Shown: positions 34,045-44,281 of the stretch, one piece after another
Layout: every line of letters starts with the position of its first letter
Numbering within the stretch: the first letter of the stretch is position 1
Assembly: GCF_052060015.1 (NCBI RefSeq)
Contig: NZ_JBPODZ010000001.1
Location: 620,001-684,000, forward strand
Origin: Arhodomonas sp052060015
GTDB taxonomy: Bacteria > Pseudomonadota > Gammaproteobacteria > Nitrococcales > Nitrococcaceae
Direction: 5' to 3'
DNA length: 64,000 nt
Position numbers and translations under genes: made by a program
The notes under the pieces: generated by a model
Databases searched by the model: none
What the model was told of the DNA's origin: nothing
The model's input: only the letters and a program-made list of their open reading frames with translations

Positions 34045-34134
34045 TGGCGGAGAGAGAGGGATTCGAACCCTCGATGGGCGTTAGCCCATACTCCCTTAGC
34101 AGGGGAGCGCCTTCAGCCACTCGGCCATCTCTCC
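34045..34134 (-). tRNA. tRNA-Ser(GCT)
   Basis: The minus strand folds as a class II tRNA. The acceptor GGAGAGA pairs with TCTCTCC, the anticodon loop is CTGCTAA with anticodon GCT, a long variable arm is present, and the T-loop is GGTTCGAATCC. CCA is encoded (34047-34045). Its position beside csrA matches E. coli, where csrA precedes a serine tRNA. Confidence 0.95.
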
Positions 34135-34200
34135 GGTGTCGCCGTCCTGGCGGCAACGGGGGCAAAGCTTACGCAAAATGCCCGTCTGCGTAAACCCGGG

Positions 34201-34410
34201 TCATTCCCGTTCCCCGGCTTCCCCGTCGCCGGAACCGCCGGACTCGTCCTCGTCCTGGATGCGGTCATAGATCTCCTCGCGATGGACGGAGACGTTCCGC
34301 GGCGCGTTCACGCCGATGCGTACCTGATTGCCCTTGACGCCGAGCACGGTAACCGTGACCTCATCGCCAATCATTAACGTTTCCCCGACCCGGCGGGTGA
34401 GAATCAACAT
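34201..34410 (-). CDS. csrA: Carbon storage regulator CsrA
   Basis: This 69-residue RNA-binding protein starts MLILTRRVGETLMIGDEVTV and has the GxxGxQVRIGVNAP segment and R44-type arginine (VHREEIYDRIQ) that bind GGA motifs in mRNAs. It has an acidic Gly/Ser/Glu-rich tail beyond the family core. ATG 34410 has a consensus AAGGAGG; the longer frame to 34473 is not supported. It lies in the order alaS-lysC-csrA-tRNA-Ser. The GacA/UvrY-type regulator at 56.6 kb is a classical upstream controller of Csr small RNAs. Confidence 0.95.
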   Translation of the reverse strand: MLILTRRVGETLMIGDEVTVTVLGVKGNQVRIGVNAPRNVSVHREEIYDRIQDEDESGGSGDGEAGERE

Positions 34411-34506
34411 CGCCTTTGACCTCCTTGGCGCACCGGCTCCCCTCCCCCTTGTAGAACTTATTGTCGTGCCCATGCGGGGTCGCGAGTCGCCGATTACCCT
34501 TGCTAC

Positions 34507-34530
34507 ACAGTGAACCTAAAACAGTGAACC
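34507..34530. repeat. 10-bp direct repeat upstream of csrA
   Basis: ACAGTGAACC occurs at 34507-34516 and again at 34521-34530, separated by TAAA, about 100 bp upstream of the csrA ATG and 61 bp after the lysC stop. The 14-bp period is not helical. It may be a regulator site in the csrA promoter region or a chance duplication. Confidence 0.4.
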
Positions 34531-34590
34531 CCAAAAAACCGACCCCGACCAGCACCCTCCGTGGCCTGGCCGAGACCGCGTGACGCGTCG

Positions 34591-35853
34591 CTAGTGACCT
34601 TCCTCACCCTCGACACGCACGGTCTTGCCTTCCTTGTCGTCCAGATCGAACGCCCGGTGGAGCGCCCGTACACCGAGCTCCAGATACTTCTCGTCGATCA
34701 CCACGGAGACCTTAATCTCCGAGGTGGAGATCATCTGGATGTTGATCCCCTCCGCGGCGAGCGCGTCGAACATCCGGCTCGCCACAGCGGCATGGGAACG
34801 CATGCCCACGCCGACGATGGAGAGCTTGACGATACTCGTATCCCCGTAGACCTCGCGCACGCCGAGCTGTTCCGCCTCCTTGCGCAGGATCTCCATGGTC
34901 TTCTCGTATTCGCTGCGATGGACGGTGAACGTGAAATCCGTAAGCCCCTCGTGGCTGATGTTCTGCACGATCATGTCCACGTTGATATTGGCGTTGGAGA
35001 CCGGGCCGAGCAGCTGGGCGGCGATACCCGGGTGATCCGGCACGCCGAGCACGGTGATCTTGGCCTCGTCGCGATTGAACGCGATCCCCGAGATGAGTGG
35101 TTCTTCCATGCCTTCTTCCTCGTACATGATCAGTGTGCCCGGCCCCTCCTCGAAGCTGGAGAGCACCCGCAGCGGCACCTTGTATTTGCCAGCAAGCTCC
35201 ACGGCACGGATCTGCAGGACCTTGGAGCCGAGGCTCGCCATCTCCAGCATCTCCTCGAAGGTGATGCGATCGAGCCGGCGCGCCTGCGGCACGACCCGGG
35301 GGTCCGTGGTGTAGACGCCATCAACATCGGTATAGATCTGGCACTCGTCCGCCTCCAGCGCGGCCGCCAGCGCCACCGCCGTGGTATCCGAGCCCCCGCG
35401 GCCCAGGGTGGTCACCGAACCGTTCTCGTCCACCCCCTGAAAGCCGGCCACCACCACGATGCGATTCAGCTCGAGGTCCTCGCGGATGACCTCGTCGTCG
35501 ATGTCCTGGATGCGTGCCTTACTGAAGGCGCTGTCGGTGAGGATGCGAACCTGCGGGCCGGTATAGCAGCGCGCTGGCGCCCCCATGCGCTCGAGTACCA
35601 TGGTGAGCAACGAGATGGTGACCTGCTCGCCGGTGGACAGCAGTAGGTCCAGCTCCCGCGGCCGCGGGTTTGGCCCCTCGGCGGCGCCCCGCGCCAGCTC
35701 CATGAGCCGGTCGGTCTCGCCCTTCATGGCGGAGACCACCACCACCACCTTGTGGCCGGCATCCCGCGTGGCGATTGCCTTGCGGGCGACGTTCTCGATG
35801 CGCTCGATATCGCCCACAGAGCTGCCGCCGTATTTCTGTACGATCAATGCCAT
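34591..35853 (-). CDS. lysC: Aspartate kinase
   Basis: This 420-residue monofunctional enzyme phosphorylates aspartate in the first step of lysine, threonine and methionine synthesis. The kinase domain starts ALIVQKYGGSSVGDIERIENVA and contains TLGRGGSDTTAVALAAAL and the YTDVDGVYTTDPR loop. Two C-terminal ACT domains (about residues 265-420) should give feedback control by lysine and/or threonine. It lies between alaS and csrA on the same strand, an order shared with Pseudomonas-type genomes. Confidence 0.95.
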   Translation of the reverse strand: MALIVQKYGGSSVGDIERIENVARKAIATRDAGHKVVVVVSAMKGETDRLMELARGAAEGPNPRPRELDLLLSTGEQVTISLLTMVLERMGAPARCYTGPQVRILTDSAFSKARIQDIDDEVIREDLELNRIVVVAGFQGVDENGSVTTLGRGGSDTTAVALAAALEADECQIYTDVDGVYTTDPRVVPQARRLDRITFEEMLEMASLGSKVLQIRAVELAGKYKVPLRVLSSFEEGPGTLIMYEEEGMEEPLISGIAFNRDEAKITVLGVPDHPGIAAQLLGPVSNANINVDMIVQNISHEGLTDFTFTVHRSEYEKTMEILRKEAEQLGVREVYGDTSIVKLSIVGVGMRSHAAVASRMFDALAAEGINIQMISTSEIKVSVVIDEKYLELGVRALHRAFDLDDKEGKTVRVEGEEGH

Positions 35854-35901
35854 ATCCGTGTTTCCTAACAGGAGTTCTCTGATTCGTTCCTTGCGCGCGG
35901 C

Positions 35902-38505
<2,604 letters not shown>

Positions 38506-38530
38506 TCCCATAACGCCATAATGTTCGCGA

Positions 38531-39004
38531 TCACTCGTCCGCCTCCCCCCCTTCCGGGGCGTCGAGCACGCGCCGGACCTGCTCCGAGGGGAAACCGCGG
38601 TTGAGCAGGTACCGCGTGCGCCGCGCACGCTCACGGGGGGTCTCGGGAGGGTCGGCCCCGAATCGCTTGTGGTGAACGCTCCGCAACTGCTCCAGCCAGA
38701 CGGCCTCGTCGGGCAGATGCGGCTCGATCAGCGTCTCGTCAACACCCCGGCGGGCCAACTCGGCGCGAATCCGCACCGGCCCGTAGCCCTGGGCACTGCG
38801 CGAGCGCACGTATTCCCCGGCGAAGCGCGCATCACTGACCAGGCCGCGTTCGGCGAGATCGGCAATCACCTCGCCGATTACTTGCTCGTCGTGTCCCCGC
38901 TGGGCGAGCTTTCGGGCGAGCTCGCGCTCGGAGTGCTCGCGCCGCGCGAGCAACCGCACGGCGACGGCCTCGGCATCGCCGCGGGGATCATCCGCGGCCG
39001 TCAC
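38531..39004 (-). CDS. recX: RecA regulator RecX
   Basis: This 157-residue protein is built of helical three-helix repeats (LLARREHSERELARKLAQRGH, GLVSDARFAGEYVRSRSAQGYGPVRIRAELARRGV, and a C-terminal FGADPPETPRERARRTRYLLNRGF). It inhibits RecA filament extension. The start is GTG 39004, 6 bp after the recA stop, so it is probably cotranscribed with recA at lower level. Confidence 0.92.
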   Translation of the reverse strand: MTAADDPRGDAEAVAVRLLARREHSERELARKLAQRGHDEQVIGEVIADLAERGLVSDARFAGEYVRSRSAQGYGPVRIRAELARRGVDETLIEPHLPDEAVWLEQLRSVHHKRFGADPPETPRERARRTRYLLNRGFPSEQVRRVLDAPEGGEADE

Positions 39005-39010
39005 GGCCCG

Positions 39011-40060
39011 TCACTCTCCGGCGCTGTCGGCCGGCGCCTCCCCGGCGGTCTCGTCCCGGCTGGCATCCGGCCGACCCAGCAGCTGCTCGCGCAGCTTCGC
39101 GTCGATCTCGTCGGCCATTTCGGGGTTGTCCTTGAGGAAATTGCGGACGTTGTCCTTGCCCTGGCCGATGCGGTCGCCGTTGTAGGAATACCAGGCGCCC
39201 GCCTTCTCGATCAGCCCCTGCTTGACACCCAGGTCGATGAGCTCGCCGTGACGCGAGATGCCCTCGCCGTAGAGGATCTCGAACTCGGCCTGCTTGAACG
39301 GTGGCGCCATCTTGTTCTTGACGACCTTGACCCGCGTCTCATTGCCGATCACCTCGTCGCCCTTCTTGATGGCACCGAGGCGCCGGATGTCGAGGCGGAC
39401 CGAGGAGTAGAACTTCAGCGCATTACCACCGGTGGTGGTCTCGGGGCTGCCGAACATCACCCCGATCTTCATCCGGATCTGGTTGATGAAGACCACCAGG
39501 GTATTGGAACGCTTGATATTGGCGGTGAGCTTGCGCAGCGCCTGGGACATCAACCGCGCCTGCAGCCCCACGTGGGAGTCGCCCATCTCGCCCTCGATCT
39601 CGGCCTTGGGCGTGAGCGCTGCCACCGAGTCCACCACCACGATGTCCACGGCCCCGGAGCGCACCAGCATGTCCGCGATCTCCAGGGCCTGCTCGCCGGT
39701 GTCGGGCTGGGAGACCAGCAGCTCGTCGACGTTGACCCCGAGCTTCTCGGCATAGTCGGGATCCAGGGCATGCTCGGCATCCACGAACGCCGCGGTGCCC
39801 CCGGCCTTCTGTGCCTCGGCCACGGCGTGCAGCGTCAGCGTGGTCTTGCCGGATGATTCCGGGCCGTAGACCTCGACCACCCGGCCCCGCGGCAGGCCGC
39901 CGACGCCCAGTGCCAGGTCCAGGGTCAGCGAGCCCGTGGAGACCACCGGCACATCCCGGACGGCACGGGCATCGCCCATGCGCATCACCGCACCTTTGCC
40001 GAACTGCTTCTCGATCTGTCCTAGCGCGACCCCGAGGGCCTTCTTGCGGTCTTCGTCCAT
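39011..40060 (-). CDS. recA: Recombinase RecA
   Basis: This 349-residue protein has Walker A GPESSGKTT (about residues 68-76), the Walker B region VDIVVVDSVAAL, loop L1 MGDSHVGLQARLMSQALRKL, L2 NQIRMKIGVMFGSPETTTGG and an acidic C-terminal tail (EAPADSAGE). It drives homologous recombination and the LexA-cleavage SOS response. I did not find a convincing LexA box upstream by eye. recX follows directly. Confidence 0.98.
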   Translation of the reverse strand: MDEDRKKALGVALGQIEKQFGKGAVMRMGDARAVRDVPVVSTGSLTLDLALGVGGLPRGRVVEVYGPESSGKTTLTLHAVAEAQKAGGTAAFVDAEHALDPDYAEKLGVNVDELLVSQPDTGEQALEIADMLVRSGAVDIVVVDSVAALTPKAEIEGEMGDSHVGLQARLMSQALRKLTANIKRSNTLVVFINQIRMKIGVMFGSPETTTGGNALKFYSSVRLDIRRLGAIKKGDEVIGNETRVKVVKNKMAPPFKQAEFEILYGEGISRHGELIDLGVKQGLIEKAGAWYSYNGDRIGQGKDNVRNFLKDNPEMADEIDAKLREQLLGRPDASRDETAGEAPADSAGE

Positions 40061-40120
40061 GTCCGTCCTCAGTAACCGTGGATACGCCCACCGGCCCTAC
40101 CCGGTTGACCGCGCATTATT

Positions 40121-40675
40121 TCATAAAGGCCCGCCCGCTCCCACCCCGCCGCCACGCCCGAGCGGCCAGCGCGCGATCCAGCGGTACTCCGGGCCGGCCG
40201 CCGTCAGTCGCGAGGCCATCAGGCGGAACTCCTCGATCGGCCACTCGATGGGACGCCGCAGCGCCGGCATCTCCCCCGACGCCCGCCGGGCGAGGGTGAC
40301 ATGGGCACGGAAGGGGCGTTTGTCCAGGGGGATGCCATGCGCCGCCAGCGCCGCCTGCAGCCGCCCCACCAGCGCCTCGAGCTCGGGGGGTGTCTCCCGC
40401 GGCGCTACCAGGGCCACACCCGGGCGCCGCCACAGCGCGGTGCGCTCGAGCACCAGGGTGAACGCGGGCGGGACCGCCAGCGTCTGCGCTGCCGTGATGG
40501 CCCGCACCCGCGCGCCGGCGTCACAGTCCCCCAGAAAGGCCAGGGTCATGTGCAGGTTCGCGCTGCGCACGCGGCGCCCCGCGGGCAGGCGCCGGGCGAT
40601 ACCGACCAGGCCACGGCGCGCGGCCGCGCTGGGCCATAGGGCGAAGAACAGCCGCTCGGTGTTCGGGGTGCTCAC
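40121..40675 (-). CDS. thpR: RNA 2',3'-cyclic phosphodiesterase / 2'-5' RNA ligase
   Basis: This 184-residue 2H-phosphoesterase-fold protein has two HxTx motifs, HMTLAFLGD (about residue 43) and HVTLARRAS (about residue 125), which form the catalytic site. The GTG start overlaps the pncC stop as GTGA. In E. coli the homologue ligates tRNA halves in vitro and opens 2',3'-cyclic phosphates; its physiological role is unclear. It is cotranscribed with pncC, ahead of recA. Confidence 0.9.
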   Translation of the reverse strand: MSTPNTERLFFALWPSAAARRGLVGIARRLPAGRRVRSANLHMTLAFLGDCDAGARVRAITAAQTLAVPPAFTLVLERTALWRRPGVALVAPRETPPELEALVGRLQAALAAHGIPLDKRPFRAHVTLARRASGEMPALRRPIEWPIEEFRLMASRLTAAGPEYRWIARWPLGRGGGVGAGGPL

Positions 40676-41181
40676 GCCGGCAGGCGCTCCAGCAGCCCGT
40701 CCAGGGCGCAGGCCACGGATTGGCGTCGCACCGCTTCGCGGTCACCGCTGAAGTGCTGGCACAGGCACGCCGGCTCGCCGCCGCGCAGCCCCCATCCGAA
40801 CCAGACCGTGCCGACGGGCTTGCCCGGACTGCCGCCCTCCGGGCCGGCCACGCCGGTGACCGCCACCGCGATCTCCGCGCCGGAAACCACCAAGGCCCCA
40901 CGCACCAGGGCGGCGGCGGTGGCCTCGCTGACCGCGCCCTCGGCGCCCAGCACCGCGTCCGGGACCCCCAGGAGGTCCCGCTTGGCGGCATTGCTGTAGG
41001 CCACCACCCCCCGGCTGAACCAGGCGGAGCTGCCGGGGATGTCGGTGAGCACCTTGGCGATCCAGCCACCGGTGCACGACTCCGCAGTGCTCACCTGCCA
41101 ACCCAGTGCGCCGAGGTGTTCCCCCAGCTGCCGCGCCCGCGCCTGCAGGGCGGCATCATCCGTGTCCTGAATCTCCATCAT
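40672..41181 (-). CDS. pncC: Nicotinamide-nucleotide amidohydrolase (CinA C-terminal type)
   Basis: This 169-residue single-domain protein has the family segments VSTAESCTGGWIAKVLTD and GVAGPEGGSPGKPVGTVWFG. It deamidates NMN to nicotinate mononucleotide in NAD recycling. Start ATG 41181 (or 41178, ATGATG) follows GAGGGAG; the frame to 41262 adds a non-homologous leader. It is divergent from mutS, with 98 bp between the starts, an arrangement conserved with E. coli and Pseudomonas. Confidence 0.92.
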   Translation of the reverse strand: MMEIQDTDDAALQARARQLGEHLGALGWQVSTAESCTGGWIAKVLTDIPGSSAWFSRGVVAYSNAAKRDLLGVPDAVLGAEGAVSEATAAALVRGALVVSGAEIAVAVTGVAGPEGGSPGKPVGTVWFGWGLRGGEPACLCQHFSGDREAVRRQSVACALDGLLERLPA

Positions 41182-41279
41182 CCATCTCCCTCGTCGGTGG
41201 TGGCGACATCGCTGCAAACCCCCTCCGGGCGCCGGTATACTGCCGCGCATTCCAGCGGACACGCACCCCGGACCCGAGC

Positions 41280-43856
41280 ATGAACGACAGCGCAGCCGCC
41301 CCGCCCCGGCACACCCCCATGATGCAGCAGTACCTGCGCATCAAGGCCGAACACCCGGATATCCTGGTGTTCTACCGCATGGGCGACTTCTACGAGCTCT
41401 TCTACGAGGACGCCCGGCGCGCCGCCGCGCTACTGGATATCACCCTGACCACACGGGGCGAGTCCGCCGGTGAACCCATCCCCATGGCGGGGGTGCCGGT
41501 CCATGCCTACGAGTCCTATCTTGCCAGGCTCGTCCGCCAGGGCGAATCCGTGGCGATCTGCGAGCAGATGGGCGACCCCGCCACCAGCAAGGGGCCGGTG
41601 GAACGGCGCGTGGTGCGCATCGTCACCCCCGGCACCCTCACCGATGAGGCATTGCTCGAGGAAAGGCGCAGCAACCTCATCGCCGGTCTGGCCCCCGGCG
41701 ACCGGCAAGGCTTCGGCATCGCCGCCCTGGAGCTCGCCGGCGGCCGCTTCGTGGTCACCGAGGTCGCCGACGAGGAGGCCCTGGCCGCCGAGATCGAGCG
41801 CCTGCAGCCCGCGGAGATCCTGGTCCCGGAGAATTGGAACGCGCCCGCGGCGGTGGCCACCCGGCCGGGGCTGACCCGGCGCCCTCCCTGGCACTTCGAG
41901 GGCGACGCGGCCAGCCGTCGGCTCACCGAGCACTTCGGCACCCGGGATCTGGCCGGTTTCGGCGTCGCCGGGCTCGAGGACGCCATCACCGCGGCCGGGG
42001 CGCTGCTGCAGTACGTCGCCGAGACCCAGCGCTCGGCGTTGCCGCACATCCGCGGGCTGCAGGTGGAGCACCGGGACGAGGCGGTGGTCATCGACGCCGC
42101 CAGCCGGCGCAACCTGGAGCTGGAGCACAACCTCGGCGGCGGCGGCGAGCACACCCTGGCCTGGGTGCTTGATACCACCGTGACCGGCATGGGCGGGCGC
42201 CTCCTGCGCCGCTGGATCCATCGCCCCTTGCGGGAGCTCGCCGTGCTCAATGCCCGCCAGGACGCCATCGAGATGCTCCTGGACACCGCCTCCACCCCGG
42301 CCCTGCGCGAACAGCTCCGCGGCCTGGCGGACGTCGAACGGATCAGCGCCCGCATCGGCATGGGCTCGGCGCGGCCGCGGGATCTGACCGGCCTGCGCGA
42401 GGCCCTGCGCCGGCTGCCCGGACTGCAGCGCTCCCTCGCCGGCATGGACGCGGAGTTATTGCTGCAGCTACGCGCGGAGATGGCCCCCCGCCAGGATCTG
42501 CTCGATTACCTCGAGCGCGCGGTGGTGGACAATCCCCCTGTCGTGATCCGCGACGGTGGTGTCATCGCCGACGGCTTCGACGCCGAGCTCGACGAGCTCC
42601 GGGAGCTCTCACGCAATGCCGACGGCCATCTCCTGGAGCTGGAGGCCCGGGAGCGCGAGGCCACCGGCATCAACAACCTCAAGGTCAGCTACAACCGCGT
42701 CCATGGCTACTACATCGAGATCACCCGGGCGCAGAGCGACAACGTCCCGGAGCGCTACGTCCGCCGTCAGACCCTGAAGGGGGTGGAGCGTTATATCGTC
42801 CCGGAGCTCAAGGCCTTCGAGGAGCGCGTCCTGGCCGCCCGGGAGAAGGCGCTGGCCCGGGAGAAGGCCCTCTACGAGGAGGTCGTGACGACGCTGGCCG
42901 GCGAGATGGATGAGCTGCTGCGCCTGGCCACGGCACTGGCGAGCCTCGACGCCCTCGCCTGCCTCACCGAGCGCGCCGACAGCCTGGACTATGTCCGCCC
43001 CCGCCTCACCCGGAACGGCGGCATCCACATCGAGGGCGGCCGCCATCCCGTCGTGGAACGGGTCATGAGCGAGCCCTTCGTGCCCAACGACGTCCGTCTC
43101 GACGACGACAACCGCATGCTCATGATCACCGGCCCGAACATGGGCGGGAAGTCCACCTACATGCGCCAGGTCGCTCTGATCACGCTGATGGCCTGCATGG
43201 GGAGCTTCGTTCCGGCGAGCGCGGCCGCCATCACGCCGGTGGACCGGATCTTCACCCGCATCGGCGCCGCCGACGACCTCGCCGGCGGCCGCTCCACCTT
43301 CATGGTCGAGATGACCGAGACGGCCACCATCCTCAACAACGCCACCGAGCACAGCCTCGTGCTCATGGACGAGATCGGCCGTGGCACGTCCACCTTCGAC
43401 GGCCTCGCCCTCGCTTGGGCCAGCGCCGCGGAGCTGGTGGCGCGGATCCGTGCCTTCACCCTGTTCGCCACCCACTACTTCGAGATGACCGCGCTGCCCG
43501 AGCACCAAGCCGGCGTATGCAACGTCCACCTGGACGCGGTGGAGCACGGCGAGCGCATCGTCTTCCTGCATTCGGTCAAGGACGGACCGGCCAACCAGAG
43601 CTACGGCCTGCAAGTGGCGGCCCTCGCCGGGGTGCCGGAGCCGGTGATCCGCGCCGCCCGCGGCAAGCTGGACCAACTGGAGACGGAGCACCGGCCACGC
43701 GGGCCGGAGCCGGACGGACAGCTGGCGCTGTTTACCGACCCGCCACCACACCCGGCCCTGGAGCGCATACGCGATGCCGATCCCGACGCCCTGAGCCCGC
43801 GGGAGGCCCTGGCGCTGGTCTATGAGCTCCATGCGCTGGCCCAGGAGCAGGGCTGA
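41280..43856 (+). CDS. mutS: DNA mismatch repair protein MutS
   Basis: This 858-residue mismatch-recognition ATPase has the N-terminal mismatch-binding motif FYELFYEDA (Phe-x-Glu), clamp and lever domains, and a C-terminal ATPase with Walker A GPNMGGKST, Walker B LVLMDEIGRGTSTFDG and the HTH dimer region. ATG 41280 (MNDSAAAPPRHTPMMQQYL) is chosen over the upstream frame that overlaps pncC. fdxA follows, as in Pseudomonas. Confidence 0.97.
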   Translation: MNDSAAAPPRHTPMMQQYLRIKAEHPDILVFYRMGDFYELFYEDARRAAALLDITLTTRGESAGEPIPMAGVPVHAYESYLARLVRQGESVAICEQMGDPATSKGPVERRVVRIVTPGTLTDEALLEERRSNLIAGLAPGDRQGFGIAALELAGGRFVVTEVADEEALAAEIERLQPAEILVPENWNAPAAVATRPGLTRRPPWHFEGDAASRRLTEHFGTRDLAGFGVAGLEDAITAAGALLQYVAETQRSALPHIRGLQVEHRDEAVVIDAASRRNLELEHNLGGGGEHTLAWVLDTTVTGMGGRLLRRWIHRPLRELAVLNARQDAIEMLLDTASTPALREQLRGLADVERISARIGMGSARPRDLTGLREALRRLPGLQRSLAGMDAELLLQLRAEMAPRQDLLDYLERAVVDNPPVVIRDGGVIADGFDAELDELRELSRNADGHLLELEAREREATGINNLKVSYNRVHGYYIEITRAQSDNVPERYVRRQTLKGVERYIVPELKAFEERVLAAREKALAREKALYEEVVTTLAGEMDELLRLATALASLDALACLTERADSLDYVRPRLTRNGGIHIEGGRHPVVERVMSEPFVPNDVRLDDDNRMLMITGPNMGGKSTYMRQVALITLMACMGSFVPASAAAITPVDRIFTRIGAADDLAGGRSTFMVEMTETATILNNATEHSLVLMDEIGRGTSTFDGLALAWASAAELVARIRAFTLFATHYFEMTALPEHQAGVCNVHLDAVEHGERIVFLHSVKDGPANQSYGLQVAALAGVPEPVIRAARGKLDQLETEHRPRGPEPDGQLALFTDPPPHPALERIRDADPDALSPREALALVYELHALAQEQG

Positions 43857-43944
43857 GCGCGCTATTCCCTCGGCAGCTGTAGGTTGATGACCACCTCCAG
43901 GCTGCTAGGATACGTTCACAACTTTGTCGTCAGGTGCAAAAACA

Positions 43945-44268
43945 ATGACTTACGTCGTCACGGAAAACTGCATCAAGTGCAAATACACGGATTGTGTCGA
44001 GGTCTGCCCCGTCGACTGCTTCCACGAGGGGCCGAACTTCCTGGCCATCGACCCGGAGGAGTGCATCGACTGCACCCTCTGCGAGCCGGAGTGCCCCGCG
44101 GAGGCGATCTACTCCGAGGACGATCTGCCCGCCGAGCAGTCGCACTTCCTCGAGCTCAACGCCGAGCTCGCCCAGAAGTGGCCGGTGATCACCGAGATGA
44201 AGGATCCGCCGGAGGACGCGGAGGAATGGGACGGCGTAGCCGACAAGCTCCAGCACCTGGAGCGCTGA
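43945..44268 (+). CDS. fdxA: 7Fe ferredoxin
   Basis: This 107-residue FdxA-type ferredoxin begins MTYVVTENCIKCKYTDCVEVCPVDCF, with the broken first cluster motif that binds [3Fe-4S], followed by CIDCTLCEPECP for the [4Fe-4S] cluster. The C-terminal acidic extension is typical. ATG 43945 is taken rather than the upstream in-frame GTG at 43924. It is convergent with relA, 13 bp between stops. It could donate electrons to unlinked redox complexes, but no partner is specified by context. Confidence 0.93.
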   Translation: MTYVVTENCIKCKYTDCVEVCPVDCFHEGPNFLAIDPEECIDCTLCEPECPAEAIYSEDDLPAEQSHFLELNAELAQKWPVITEMKDPPEDAEEWDGVADKLQHLER

Positions 44269-44281
44269 ACCGGCGCCGGCC

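Noticed and set aside
34330..34473. Extended 90-residue CsrA starting at 34473
   Set aside because: The conserved start MLILTRRVGE at 34410 has a consensus Shine-Dalgarno directly upstream; the extra 21 residues have no counterpart in the family.
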